A stretch of 64,000 nucleotides of DNA. Origin: Skeletonema tropicum (taxonomy: Eukaryota > Bacillariophyta > Thalassiosirophyceae > Thalassiosirales > Thalassiosiraceae). Shown one piece after another: positions 50,264 to 61,907 of the stretch (the stretch's first letter is position 1; the number at the start of each line of letters is the position of its first letter). The notes under the pieces are model-generated. The model did no database searches. It saw nothing but the letters and a program-made list of their open reading frames with translations, and was not told where the DNA came from. Made by a program: the position numbers and the translations under genes. The stretch lies in assembly GCA_037178625.1 (NCBI GenBank), contig CM074131.1:1612001-1676000 (forward strand), read 5' to 3'.

Positions 50264-52817
50264 TCAACGTTTCTTCTTCAAGCGCTCTTGTCGAAGCTGT
50301 TTGAGACGAGGAGAGAGATCCTCTGGTTTAACCTGCAGAGTGATTTCAGAGCCGTCACGTAGGACTTTGATGCTGAGTTCCTGTCCTATTGTCGCTCTAT
50401 CAAGAATTACATGGGCAGCATCGGCGTTGAAGACGCGCTTTCCATCTATTTCAAGAACAAAGTCAAATTTCTTCAGACCGCCTTCCTTAGCAGGCGAGTT
50501 TTTGAAGACCTTTTCAATCATAACACCATCTCTTTCGGGTACTGCTGCTGCCGGTGATAGTTTGTTGATGTATTTCGCAAGCGCTGGAGTCATCGTTGTC
50601 TAGAGAGAAAGAGCAGAAAGCAAATTAATCAAATTGGACAAGCGAATGTGACAACACGAAGTGAGAGAAGACGATGACAAAGCTCACCATATCTACACCA
50701 AGGTAACCATGAGTAGGTGTGACTCCAATTGCTAGGTCATCAACAATCGCCAAGATTTTGTTCGTTGGGATCGCAAAACTCGTGCCTTCCATGTTAGCTC
50801 GGATACAGGTATTAATGCCCACAATATTTCCACTCTCAACGTCAACCAAGGGACCACCACTGTTGCCCTGATTGATAGCTGCATCCGTTTGTATGTAGTC
50901 TAACACACCCATCTTGTCTGGGATACCAACTGTGTTAGGACATCGCTTCAACCCAGATATGATACCAATGGTGCACGTGTTATCTAGTCCTCCAGGGCAA
51001 CCAATTGCTGTTACGAATTGCCCAACTTCCAACTGATCGCTGTCTCCTAATTGAGCTACCGGAAGATTACTAATAATGTCATTTGTCTGATCACTGTCAG
51101 GAACAATTTTGAGCACAGCAATGTCGACAATATCATCTGATCCCTGCAGCTCTGCCCTGAACCTCCGGCCATCCGTCAAAGTAATGTAAATTCGATTGCT
51201 CCCATCAACAACATGAGCATTGGTAAGAATGTATCCTTCCTTATTCACAATCATTCCCGATCCTTGCCCAAAGTCAATGTTCCTAGGACCAGAGTTGCTC
51301 TCTGAGGGAGGGGGCGCTTCGGGTATACCGTCAAAGACATCTCCACGGTCTTCGCCTTCTCCATTGTCCCCGTCACCCTGCTCTGATTGTCTGCCATTAT
51401 TATTCCCCTCTGTCGATTCTTGAGCATCCAAGTCTGTCTCCGTTTCAACTCGCACAACAGCAGGACCAACTTGTCTCACTGCCCGTGCAACCAATGTCAT
51501 TCCTTGACTACGAGTATTCATTTCGGTAAAGTAGTTCGTCTTTGGTGTCGTTACAGTTTGAAATAATGGTTTCGTTAGTGGAGTTTTCTTCTTCACTTGA
51601 GGAGAAGAAGGGGGAGGAGATGGTGAAGGTGGCAGGGTTGCTTGCGTTGGTGGTGGTGCTGACGACGAGGGTGGAGGAGAAGAGGATAATACTTTACCGA
51701 ATCGGACCTCAAACGATCCATCCTCATCCAGATCAACAAACTGATTCATGACGTTACCCAGGAAGAATGTAATGACGAACAATACCAATGCATTTTTGGT
51801 TGTTTTTGCCATCATTATCAACCGCTTTTGCCGTCTTGCCCACTTTCGTTGCTTTGAACGGGTTGTTGTGTCGATGTCTTTGGATTCTAAAGATGTGAGC
51901 CAATTTTCGTTTTCAATGGAATTTCGACGAGATCGACGGTTTCGCTTTGTAGTAGTAGTAGAATTGTGCAATGACTCGATTCTAAGATTTTCAGATTCTT
52001 GTGTGTCTGAAGGTGTTTCTTCTAGGCTATCAGCTTCGGTTGTATTGGACGCAGCTGCATTATCATCTATCTCCAATGTTGATTCATCACTGGTTGAATT
52101 AATTTTTGGTAAAAGAAGCGCCTTGCCCCCATTAAATAGAGCTTTCAGCATGCCCGCTAGAGCTGGTCTAAGCACTGGCTCAGATTGGACATTGTCTTGT
52201 ACAAGAATGATGCTAGAATCAGATTCAGATTGCGGTCCACAATCTTCTACTTCGTCTACCCGACACTCAACATCAATTACATCAGTCATGCTATCCTCTT
52301 CATTTGACATGTGTATTGGTTCGTCTATCGAATCAGCCTCCTCTATAGCACTAGAATTATACGCCGCAGCATCCAGTTGTTGTATCTTATCTGCAGCATC
52401 AGGATCTGACGAGGAATGCCACGATGGGAGGAGGAATCGGCCAATGTTTGCCCATCCGCTTGGAGCCAATTTATCAGTCGTTGCATTATTTAATGCTATT
52501 GTCGCGTTGGCATCAAAGTTATTGGATTCGTCATCAAGACTGTCCGATGTCGCATATCGACGGGTTCTAATCTTTGAAGCTATAAATGGAGAGCGGAAAC
52601 TAGTGCTTGTGCGACCATTTCTTCCTTGTCCACACTGTTGACACGACGAGCGTATTCGTGAACTTTGAATTGATAGAAAGGCTTGACATGACACTGCCAA
52701 CAGAAACGACAGAAGCAAGAAATAACAAAGGTTGATCCTTCTCCGTATTCTACTATGGGAATGCGAGCTCATGGTCTGCATTGTGAGTCTACTGCTGATG
52801 CTAGCATAGCGTAGCAT
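50264..52817 (-). CDS. HtrA/Deg-type serine protease with PDZ domain, predicted plastid or endomembrane
   Basis: Exons 52817-50688 and 50599-50264 are joined by an 88-bp intron (GTGAGC...CTCTAG) between protease and PDZ parts. The N-terminus has a basic stretch, a hydrophobic core LCYFLLLSFLLAVSCQ and then AF, an ASAF-like plastid entry motif. A long acidic linker is followed by one predicted membrane helix (LVLFVITFFLGNVMNQFV) and a Pro-rich spacer. The trypsin-like domain contains the triad: His in TNAHVVDG, Asp in DIVDIAVLKI and Ser in QGNSGGPLVD. The PDZ domain follows (GVMIEKVFKNSPAKEGGLKK). Deg proteases remove damaged proteins, in plastids notably photosystem II proteins. The Met at 52817 is used, although internal Met residues 13 and 16 are possible. 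ORF intact. Confidence 0.93.
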
Positions 52818-53090
52818 CAGAACCTACCCTTTTAGACCCTTTTTCATCTCTTTGACATTTTGCATGCAACAGATGCCGATTGCCGATTTTTCGATTTTTG
52901 AAGTTTGAAATGAAAGATCTTGGAGGAGATACGTATCTTCTCTCAGATTTTTACTCCATTATCCTATCCAGATCCTGCACCCATCTAATTAATCATTGAT
53001 TCCTCTCCTCTAGAGACTAGATGCGTATTGGTCTATTAAATTAGCGTTATACTATGCACTTAGTTCCATGATGAACAGATGAAATATCAA

Positions 53091-54746
53091 TTAAAGGTAC
53101 AAACTAAAATCAACTCGATCCGATCTCATCCAAGATGATTCTGCTTCAACACTCGCACTCTCCTTGTCTCCTTCATTCCCATCATCTTCTCCGTCAGATT
53201 CAAGATCTGCCATTAAATCATCCACATCTGTTTTCGTAGGAGCGGAAGCCTCTTCCACTGTCTTAACTTTGCCAACAACTTCGGAAGATACAGTTCCCAA
53301 TCGACGAATGTCAACTGCACTATCTCCTACGAAGTAACCACAGGATGTCCATTCCATCATTTGTTTGCTTGTGTATGGTCCATGAATTGCCCCATCTTCA
53401 TTGCCTCTGTACTCCCACATTACCTGATCATTTAGATGTGGTTGAACAAGATCAGATTGATTTGTGTATGCGCCGGTCGCAGTAGCGGCATCAGAATTAG
53501 TTGTAGTGTCATCGAAATATCCACGCCGTTGTTTCTTCGCCTCTGGAATCTGGTCAGTACTGTCAGTAGGTCTCTTTCTTGTTGATGATGGAAAGTGTGA
53601 CTCGAGTTTGAACCGATGAATCCAATCAGCTTTGGTCAAGTCATACGCGTCGACTTCCCCGTTAAACAAGAGTGCATCTGCTAATTCAGTCAATTCCTCT
53701 ACTACTCTGCGTGTTTCATCTATCTGCGACGAAGTCGTACTTTTCATTTCATGACCACTAACGTTGATTGAGCTAGTCTCAGTCTCAGCTGTCTCTTTAC
53801 TTTTTGATTTGCGTTTTCTGAATGATTTGTTCTTCTTTATTAGCTTTTGTTCTTTGGATTGCATCTCGCGTATGTATGACCCATGCTTTGCCAATGCCAT
53901 CATGACTGTTTCGTCATCACTTTGCAGTATTGTTGTCAATCTTCGTCCAATCTCTTCTGGAGTGGCATTTTCATCTATGTATTTGAACTTGTCTTTTTGC
54001 TTTGTAGTTTTTGTCATCGTCTTGTTAGTATCAGTGCTGGGATTCCATACCGCAGTAGAGTCCAATCCACCACCACCCCGTGCTTCTTCCTCGTTTTCGT
54101 CATCGTCATCATCATCAGCCTTAAATCCGTCTAACCATGCATCTTCTTCTCCATCTACTGGCTTGGTATTCTGACGAAATACATATGTGTCTCCATCGAA
54201 ATATCCCATTCCGCCCTCTTGTTCCGCATTCATATTGAAGGGTTCGACTGGACAGGATGCGTTACCCCCCGCATTTGATTCATATGTGTCTATATTGGCT
54301 TCATGATCTGTAATTAGTGATAGTGAAGGATTGTTATTGTCTGTGTGATCGTCGTCATCAGTAATTCCATCTGCATTATTGCCTGCGCCTAAAAAATCTT
54401 CATTGCGTCGCACTCTCCCTCTTTTTCGTTTGGCCTCTTCAATTTCTAATGCACTGAGAACTGGATCATCGTCAGTTTGTTCATTACTACCTCCACTTCT
54501 TCTCCTCATGGATAGTCCATCACCAGAGGCCATGAGTGCATCTTCGACTTCATCACTATCGTATTCGTCACCACCCGCTGTAGTTCGTGAAGAAGGTGCA
54601 AGCCTACGAGAAGATGGCGGCATGTCGTCATTACTACTATCTCTGGCAGAAAAGGTCACTCCCCTGCTGCTTACCGCGGGGCCATTCTTTTGCTTTGTCG
54701 AGCGGAGAATGCCTCCGCCGTTGCTGTCTCCTCCGCTGTGGCTCAT
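53091..54746 (-). CDS. CD2BP2/LIN1-type GYF domain protein (U5 snRNP 52K)
   Basis: 551 residues. The N-terminus has RSTKQKNGPAVSSRGVTFSA and a middle motif EDAWLDGFKADD typical of CD2BP2/Lin1. The C-terminus carries a GYF domain: VMWEYRGNEDGAIHGPYTSK, MMEWTSCGYF and VDIRRLG. CD2BP2 is a component of the U5 snRNP and the 20S U5 particle and binds Pro-rich ligands through GYF. Acidic stretches are extensive. The gene is head to head with SmE, another snRNP protein, across 393 bp. ORF intact; no intron seen. Confidence 0.92.
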   Translation of the reverse strand: MSHSGGDSNGGGILRSTKQKNGPAVSSRGVTFSARDSSNDDMPPSSRRLAPSSRTTAGGDEYDSDEVEDALMASGDGLSMRRRSGGSNEQTDDDPVLSALEIEEAKRKRGRVRRNEDFLGAGNNADGITDDDDHTDNNNPSLSLITDHEANIDTYESNAGGNASCPVEPFNMNAEQEGGMGYFDGDTYVFRQNTKPVDGEEDAWLDGFKADDDDDDENEEEARGGGGLDSTAVWNPSTDTNKTMTKTTKQKDKFKYIDENATPEEIGRRLTTILQSDDETVMMALAKHGSYIREMQSKEQKLIKKNKSFRKRKSKSKETAETETSSINVSGHEMKSTTSSQIDETRRVVEELTELADALLFNGEVDAYDLTKADWIHRFKLESHFPSSTRKRPTDSTDQIPEAKKQRRGYFDDTTTNSDAATATGAYTNQSDLVQPHLNDQVMWEYRGNEDGAIHGPYTSKQMMEWTSCGYFVGDSAVDIRRLGTVSSEVVGKVKTVEEASAPTKTDVDDLMADLESDGEDDGNEGDKESASVEAESSWMRSDRVDFSLYL

Positions 54747-55139
54747 CGTGGATAATTAGAAGTGATAAGGCGAAGCGGCGAGCGGCGCGAGTCGAAAGAT
54801 TAGTAATCATTAGTGTAGTGTAAATTCAAAGCTTGCATTAGATTTTTATCTTTTTCAATTCGTGACTCAGTTTAAGAATTATATAGTTAAAATATACCAA
54901 CAGATCTAGTCACGAGTAAGAAATCTTGAGATCATCATTTCATCATTTACGTATTCTTCTCTTCTTAACCTCCAGCCGAGCCAACCTTCTTACCCTTGGT
55001 CTTAACACGCTTTTGACTATACGCTAGAGTCGACTCTGTCTCTTGAATGCACTATATACTCTCCGCTCTTATTCTTCTACTTCTACTCAATATTAGCTGC
55101 TCTGTCTTCATCTTTATATTCATATCTCAGTCCTTCAAG
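54747..55139. promoter_or_regulatory. Shared 393-bp divergent promoter region of CD2BP2 and SmE
   Basis: It separates the start codons of two spliceosomal genes. No specific motif is identified; co-regulation is inferred from position and pathway only. Confidence 0.45.
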
Positions 55140-55525
55140 ATGCCGCCGCGTAAAGTGAAGAAGGTGATGACATTGTGAGTGCAACAATCCTTTTTATTGA
55201 TGTCATGATGTTTATGTTGGATGTACGTGTCGAATTATATGTGTTATTGTATTCCTCACATTACCAATGCCGATCCATCCTCTACTTATATATTTACAGG
55301 CCCATCAATGTCATCTTTGGACACTTGCAGAAAAAGAATCGAGTAAAGATCTGGTTATACGAAGACACACGCATGACAATTGAGGGACAAATTATTGGAT
55401 TTGATGAATACATGAATTTTGTATTAGATAGCGCAGTTGAAATAGATACCAAGACGAACAAAAGGACGGAAGTGGGGAGAATTTTGCTCAAGGGGGATAG
55501 TATTACATTATTGCAGGAGGCGTAG
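55140..55525 (+). CDS. SNRPE: Small nuclear ribonucleoprotein E (SmE)
   Basis: Exon 1 (55140-55174) encodes [11 protein letters not shown] plus two bases. A 125-bp intron with GTGAGT donor and TTTACAG acceptor follows, then exon 2 from 55300. Sm1 motif: [20 protein letters not shown]; Sm2 motif: [13 protein letters not shown]. The sequence [15 protein letters not shown] is specific for SmE. SmE is part of the heptameric Sm ring on spliceosomal snRNAs. The total length (~86 residues) fits the family. It reads rightward; the PKG gene is convergent. Confidence 0.95.
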
Positions 55526-55849
55526 GCGTTGGGCAGTTGTTTGAATACAGTTTATGCCGATCCATATGTACATCACAAAAAATCTACGGATGGGATAGAG
55601 TTGTACATGCAGCGCTTGAATGGCAGATGATAAAAGGATGGTGTTACACTAAATGTGGGGAGTAATTGTGACACGACAAGTTTACACGTTGGCAATCACG
55701 TGCAATTGAATAGAAATACATACATAAAACAAACTACTACTGAAGCAGTGAACAACAGTGCTGTTTTAAAGGCCGAAAAGAGTTTCAATGCAATGAAAGT
55801 AGAATTAATTTCTCCTTTTCTTATTCTCTACGGGCCGTTTCTATGGTGA
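55526..55849. other. Intergenic, 324 bp, convergent 3' ends
   Basis: It lies between the convergent SmE and PKG genes. No gene or repeat recognised. Confidence 0.45.
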
Positions 55850-58129
55850 TTAGTTGAATTCAATTGGATTCCAATTGCAAGGCTTTCGAGGAAGACCATC
55901 TTTACAGTCCTCCTCCTCGTAAGAATCAAAATTACTCGAGTCTAATGGATCCTTCACCTCAGGCACAAATGGAGGTTCTAGCTCTCTACGTAGGAGCGAT
56001 TCCCAATCAAAGCCTGAAAACCACTTCTGCTTCATCACGCTTGATGCCCCGCCTTTAGTTCTCCCAAGGCGCTTGGATTGGTAAACCTTCAAGAGCTTCT
56101 TTACTATTTCTCCAAGCCCCCTTGAAAAGTGGGAGGGGATTGTGACGTGTCCCGACAATATCTTTTCATAAACTTCCATTGGATCCTCTGCGTAAAATGG
56201 AGGAGTTCCAGCTGTCATTTCGTAAATCAATACCCCAAGGGCCCAGTAATCGACGGCCCAATCATGTCCTTCATTCAATATAACTTCCGGCGCAAGATAA
56301 TCAGGAGTACCACAAAGAGTCCACGTCTTTCCGCCCTCAAGCTTCTTGGCAAGGCCAAAGTCCACAATCTTCAAATATCCTTGTTCATCCATGACGAGAT
56401 TCTCTGGCTTGAGATCTCGGTAGGCAATCTTGCGAGAATGGATCTGGCAAAATGCAAGCATGACGGACGCAGCGTAGAATCGACTCCAGCTCTCGGAGAA
56501 TTGTCCCTCCTGACGTAGTGTTCGGAACAATTCTCCGCCCAGCAATACTTCCAGCAGAAAGTAAATGTTTTGATCGTCCTGCATAGCGCAGTGAAATGTC
56601 AAGATGAATGGATGGTTCAATTCACTCATAATGACTTTCTCATTAATCACGTGGTCTTGCAGTCCACTGTCCACGATGGCTCGCTTGGAGAGGCATTTGA
56701 GGGCATATGTTTGAGTAGAGCGCCCGCCCTTGGAAACTTTGTCTGACTTGACCTTGACAAGTTTGACTCGGCCAAAGGCACCAATGCCAAGAGTGCGCTT
56801 AATCTCTAAATCACTCAATTCGAACTTGGTGGAAGAGGAGTGTTCGGTATCTGTGCTTGCCGTATCATCCGTCTCCACCCGGGTAGGAGCCCACGAGGAA
56901 GAGGGACGTTGCTTGCCATTATTGAGCAAGTCTTGTAAGTTTCCAAGCATTCTTACAAAGTCTTCTCGCATCAACGTGAGGCATTTTGTATCAGTAGAGG
57001 CAATGCAAGTAGCCTGGCGAACATCTTCGGACAATAGAGCCTTCTCTCCAAAGAATTGTCTACTAGTCAGGCGTGCAACAGGCTCATTGCCCTGCTCGGC
57101 TATAAAAACGTCAACCGTACCACTCTCAATAATGTAGAACGCATCACCTCTTTCACCCTGACGAATAATCACGTCGTCCTTTGCAAAAGTATCGGATTGT
57201 GTAGCAAGGGCCATTGCATACAAATCGGATGATTTCAGTACATCACCGAGGACATTTTCTCCTATCTTGACCTTGCGTAACGTGTCAAGAATGATTTCCT
57301 CTCGCCTTTGTTTGTGCGATCCAGTGATGCCCTTGAAATCTCTCCTATCAAGGAACCACAAGACGCAGTCTGATTTGGCACGAATGGTTGCCGCTCGTGG
57401 TGAGCCATACATGAGAGCCAGCTCTCCAAACGAAGATCCAGACACGTACGGCACGCCCACCTGCACTTCTCTTGCGCTGCTGCCATCGTCACTGTTGGGA
57501 GTGACCATGACGTCGAGCTTTCCTTCCTCGACGACGTAGAACAAGTCTCCCTCATCGCCCTGCTTAATCACGACAGAGTCTGCCGTGAACTTCTTACTGT
57601 CGAATGCATCAATGAGATCTTGTAGCGCTTCCTCCGAACAAGTTCTGAAGAGCATATTTCGTTTGATAGAATGATAAATGAGGTTCCTCACTTGGTCAGA
57701 CTTTGGGATGCTCGTCTTGACATAATCCTTGTCACTCCCAGCACGATCTAAAACTGCCGCTCGAGCCTCCTTTTTTCGCTTAATGGAGCCAGTCCCAGTC
57801 GAGGAGGATTTGGTCGTGATTGTTGAAATTGTGCTGATGCGATGCAAGAGCTCTTCATTCTCTCTCGAAGCTTCCTTGGCGAACTGACGTAGTCTGCGAA
57901 TCTCCTCTTTGGCTTCTTCCAATGACTAAAAGAAATGTTGGTGAGAAATCTTGAGACAATTGATTCGAAAACGTACATTTTGATTTGCACGACTCACCTT
58001 GATTTCCTCGAGCGGCTTTGAGCTTAATTCTCCCGCGCTGTTATATGAAATGACTAATGTACCTCGTTTGGGGGAGGAAGATGCCCCCATTATTGGTTTG
58101 GATGATTTCTGACGAGAAAGGAACTTCAT
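55850..58129 (-). CDS. Cyclic-nucleotide-dependent AGC kinase (PKG type), N-myristoylation candidate
   Basis: Exon 1 (to 57998) and exon 2 (57925-55850) are split by a 72-bp intron (GTGAGT...TTTTAG). Two starts are possible: ATG 58129 (MKFLSRQKSS) or ATG 58090 (MGASSSPKRG), the latter with Gly2 and Ser/Lys that suit N-myristoylation. A short coiled coil (SLEEAKEEIRRLRQFAKEAS) is followed by two cyclic-nucleotide domains with phosphate-binding cassettes FGELALMYGSPRAAT and FGEKALLSEDVRQAT. The AGC kinase domain shows LGIGAFGRVKL, YALKCLSK, YRDLKPENLV, DFGLAKK and GTPDYLAPEVI, followed by an AGC tail. Domain order matches cGMP-dependent kinase. The second site's FGEKAL differs from typical FGELAL and may alter ligand preference. 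ORF intact; it lies ~245 bp from the end of NUP107. Confidence 0.93.
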
Positions 58130-58373
58130 CGCGATGCATGAAGAAGAGTTCTCTCCTTCTCTACTGATCTCTAAGGAAGACAGATGGATGAAGTGCTGAT
58201 CGCTCGACTGCTTTCGTTCAGAGAGTGAAAGTTTTTTCGCGAAAAATTTCCTTTTAAATCTGAACCTGTAGATAAATCGTGGTCCGAGAGAAAATGAACG
58301 GTATGTAGTAATCGTATAACATATGAATATGCATTTAATAAGACTTCTCTCTTGGCTATTAATCAACGTCTCT

Positions 58374-61300
58374 TTAACGGTCAAACAGACTGTCCATATT
58401 AGAGCATCGGCCCAACTTTACATGTGACTCTGCAATCAGGGTCGGAAAGCGTTCCATATCACTGCCCAACACTTCTTGATTAAGCATATTTGCATCATTT
58501 CCAATTACGCTTGCTAATGAAAGAGCTTTGGCATGCCAGTATCCAGGTGCGGCGAGAGACGTAGTGAGTACATCCATTGTCACTTCATCGTCATTTGACC
58601 TATTACTTTCATCAAATGTGCTGAAAAGAGCGAGGAGAATATCCTCACTATCACTTCCAAACTGAATCAAAGTATCGTAGACAACTTGTTCTAGCCACGA
58701 TGCAGTCTTATCCAAGACTTCGTAAAGCATGAAGACAATCTTTGGCAAAAAAGTGCTACGAATCGCACTCATCTCATGAGAGCGAGACTGGGCCTCTTCC
58801 GTGTCTTCTTCACTCAAAGACACGTTCTCGTCGATAAGCCATCCACCTGAACATGAGATAACTTCCATCGACGCATCCGCGGCACGACTAGCTGCCTTTG
58901 CGATAATCTTGCATAGGCCAATTTTCTTCTGTCGAAAGGCATTCCTCTCCATCTTATCCGCGATTCCCTTCTCAAACTCGTTTTGTGTGCCCCCAGCCAT
59001 TTTACTTACGGAACTATGCGTTGGAGATGTGTTTGCCATGACATCTAAGAACTGTGCGTACATTGTGTGAGCATTGAGGAACGACTCAATCGATATGTAC
59101 TCCTTCCTCAAGTTTTGAGCCATGGGCAAAGAAATAGACATCGGCACGTTTCCATCATTTTGTTCGCATTGCATTACTGCCACATCGGCAAGATCATCTG
59201 GCAACATCTTATCACACAAGATTTTACACGCCAATAAGTTCGAGTCAGAAGGTTCTGTACCAACGTCTTCGGTTAATAAGAAAATTCGAAGGAGCAGGTT
59301 AGCACACACAAGGGCATCGGGCCAGTGTTCCGGATAGTAACATAGCCAATGAATAGATCTCATCTTTCGTGCATCAGCTGAGTTTACGCCAGCAGGTGTA
59401 CCTTCTTCTCCTGGTGCGTGTTGCCATGGAATGTCGCTTATAATCATTTCACGCACTACATTTCGAAGAATACAACAATCTAGTCCCTCTGGGAAGAAGT
59501 CACGTGCTAACTCAAGTGCCATCTTTCGCTCGTGGTCACTGTGGATGTTGATCAAGAAACTTGAGTAAGTTTCTAGAATGTTGTCAACTGATAGAATGGA
59601 GCAGTACAACGCCACGTGAGACCATAGATCTCGTCGTGTTGACAAATACGATATGTACTTCAAGAGAAGCAACTCGCACAAGGATTCATCGTTCGAATCA
59701 CCACCCGCGCCCACATCTTGAGGGAGGGAGAGCTGAGATGAAAAGTCTGGTAGTACCGCGTCAGTATAGACAACCAAATGTGTAATAAAACGTAGGAAGC
59801 ACGCTTCGTCCTCGTTTTGCGCAGCAATTGACAGTGCAGCACATTCTTCGATGTATTCCTTAACTGCATTTTGACCAACGAGGAAGGATGACATTCCATT
59901 CCGAAATGGATCCCCACTGCCTTCACGAATGTCGTCCAATGGAGATGAGTCCAACTGTTCGAGGGTGGCACCCAGGTCACCGTCGCATCCTTCAGGTGCA
60001 GTTTCAACGTCGAGTACTGCGTCAAACTCAGTTCCTACGTACGGAAAGTGGGTCTGACTCTCCTCTGCTGCCTCAACTCTAGCATTATTGTGCGCCCTCA
60101 ACACTTCATCTACAATAATACCCCGTTCTGCATGTAGGACTGCGTGAACGCCGGATTCCCAAGTTTGGAAAACGGGATTTTTCAAGGCATTTTGGGCGTC
60201 ATCGGATAGTAAGCACAAAATGGCTGCTTCGTACGCAATTGAAGAATGGAGGCTCCTTGTATTCTCCTGTGTCGAATTTCTAGCATGTGTGACACGAGCC
60301 ATTTGTTTCGATATTTGACGACATTGTCTCTTCCAGAGTGCCCTAGTAGGATTTCCACTTCCATCAGAAGAAAGAGGCTCCCCTCCAATCCAAGATGCTG
60401 CTCTCCAAGGTTGTCCACAGTCTGTGACTAATTTGAGAGCCTCCTCAATACGCCCAGCCTGAAACAACATGAAACAAGCACGAAGTAAGCGTGCATCATT
60501 GGCTTCATCCTCTGATTCAAGAAAAGATGACACATTTACAGGCGACTTCGTTCGATCCCCAAAAATATGTTCAAGCGGGGCATCAAGATGAATTTTCCCC
60601 CGAGAAGTTTGACCTTTACGTTTCATTGCTTCCACAGTTGCAGGCCACATCGTCCTTCTACCAGGAGGCGGCAAGATGGGATCACTGCTGTTTTTGTACT
60701 CATTTGCAATCTTTTGATCGAAATTACGCCCAAGACATGCTTCAATCCAGCTCAACGCGGCATTCAATCGCAGCAGCGGGAGACTTGTATTTCCATCCTC
60801 ATTTTCCCCCAAACATGCCTCCAGCACCTCGGCAGGTGAAGTAGCCACCATGGTCGCAGGATCTTTATTCAATAACAAATCTGGAGGAGTTTCCCCATTG
60901 ACACAGTAGAAAAGGGATTCCGTTCCATCCTCACGAAGTGCTGTCATAAGATCCCAAAAGTTACCCTCATTTTTGGATGCCTCGCACAATCCAGCAGCAG
61001 CAGATCTCCCTCCTCTGCCTCCTTTTCCATTATCTTGACTTCCTCGGAGTAGACAAATCTCGGCAAGAGACGAAAGAAATTTCATTTCTGCCTCCTCCCC
61101 TGCAGCATTCGCCTCTGCAAGTTCCTCATTATCTTCTTGCATCACGTCATCGTCATCACCATCCTCAGCTTGCATCGCAGAATATGCGTTGGAAAGTCGT
61201 TGTCTGCTCTGAAGAAAAGTAAGCAGTGCATTGTGATACGGACCATACGAATCCGAATCGTCGCCAATGATAATGCGCGCCGTGTTCACGCCACCACCAT

Positions 61301-61646
61301 CATTATCGTTATCATTTTCATGCTCCATTGCACTGTCGTCATGTTCCGCCGGCAACGGCGTCTGAACACCCACTGGCCCTTCCTGATTCATCACTTTTTC
61401 TTCGGGGGAACGCAAGTTAGGAGACTGACCAATGGCACTGGCGGGTTCATCATCGTCGCCCATAACGTGATCAGTTTCCTGTCCATCAGATGTACCAAAA
61501 GTTGTGGGGGTGTCCCACGAATCATTGTAACGTGAAACCGATGGCGATTTGCGCCGGGGTGATGGCGATGCTTCCCCCCATAGACCTAACTGTGCTTGGA
61601 TGTCTTGGTATGCCTTGAGGCCGTAGTCGTCGTCGTTGGACGCCAT
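58374..61646 (-). CDS. NUP107: Nucleoporin NUP107/Nup84
   Basis: 1,090 residues in one uninterrupted ORF. The N-terminus is Ser/Asp-rich and disordered; most of the rest is alpha-helical. The family hallmark is in the middle: FQAGRIEEALKLVTDCGQPW then RAASWIGGEPLSS. Also ALWKRQCRQI and FLRFITHLVVY are typical of Nup107/Nup84. It is a scaffold subunit of the Y-complex (Nup107-160) of the nuclear pore. It is head to head with METTL1/TRM8. The ORF length makes it a useful counter-example to the frame errors seen elsewhere. Confidence 0.92.
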   Translation of the reverse strand: MASNDDDYGLKAYQDIQAQLGLWGEASPSPRRKSPSVSRYNDSWDTPTTFGTSDGQETDHVMGDDDEPASAIGQSPNLRSPEEKVMNQEGPVGVQTPLPAEHDDSAMEHENDNDNDGGGVNTARIIIGDDSDSYGPYHNALLTFLQSRQRLSNAYSAMQAEDGDDDDVMQEDNEELAEANAAGEEAEMKFLSSLAEICLLRGSQDNGKGGRGGRSAAAGLCEASKNEGNFWDLMTALREDGTESLFYCVNGETPPDLLLNKDPATMVATSPAEVLEACLGENEDGNTSLPLLRLNAALSWIEACLGRNFDQKIANEYKNSSDPILPPPGRRTMWPATVEAMKRKGQTSRGKIHLDAPLEHIFGDRTKSPVNVSSFLESEDEANDARLLRACFMLFQAGRIEEALKLVTDCGQPWRAASWIGGEPLSSDGSGNPTRALWKRQCRQISKQMARVTHARNSTQENTRSLHSSIAYEAAILCLLSDDAQNALKNPVFQTWESGVHAVLHAERGIIVDEVLRAHNNARVEAAEESQTHFPYVGTEFDAVLDVETAPEGCDGDLGATLEQLDSSPLDDIREGSGDPFRNGMSSFLVGQNAVKEYIEECAALSIAAQNEDEACFLRFITHLVVYTDAVLPDFSSQLSLPQDVGAGGDSNDESLCELLLLKYISYLSTRRDLWSHVALYCSILSVDNILETYSSFLINIHSDHERKMALELARDFFPEGLDCCILRNVVREMIISDIPWQHAPGEEGTPAGVNSADARKMRSIHWLCYYPEHWPDALVCANLLLRIFLLTEDVGTEPSDSNLLACKILCDKMLPDDLADVAVMQCEQNDGNVPMSISLPMAQNLRKEYISIESFLNAHTMYAQFLDVMANTSPTHSSVSKMAGGTQNEFEKGIADKMERNAFRQKKIGLCKIIAKAASRAADASMEVISCSGGWLIDENVSLSEEDTEEAQSRSHEMSAIRSTFLPKIVFMLYEVLDKTASWLEQVVYDTLIQFGSDSEDILLALFSTFDESNRSNDDEVTMDVLTTSLAAPGYWHAKALSLASVIGNDANMLNQEVLGSDMERFPTLIAESHVKLGRCSNMDSLFDR

Positions 61647-61907
61647 GGTTGTCGTTGTTGATTTGAATGATGTGCTCGCCTCGCTCCTACCTCGCTGCTC
61701 GCTGGATGTTGGATTTTGGTTGTGCTGGGGTGTGAGCAGGCTGGCACGGCACAGGGTTTGCTACGAAACTACGGCAGCCGCACATTATTCATCCTTCCAT
61801 AAAACAAAGAGAAGTTTATCTCCATGATCTTTTTATGTTAGCAAGTCTATTACTCTAACAAACGGCAATAGTCAACAGTTACAACTCGGTCAAATCCATC
61901 AGCAGCC

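Noticed and set aside
50625..50687. HtrA gene ending without a PDZ domain at 50625
   Set aside because: The tail after GVDM is intron read-through; a GTGAGC...CTCTAG intron links directly to an in-frame PDZ domain.
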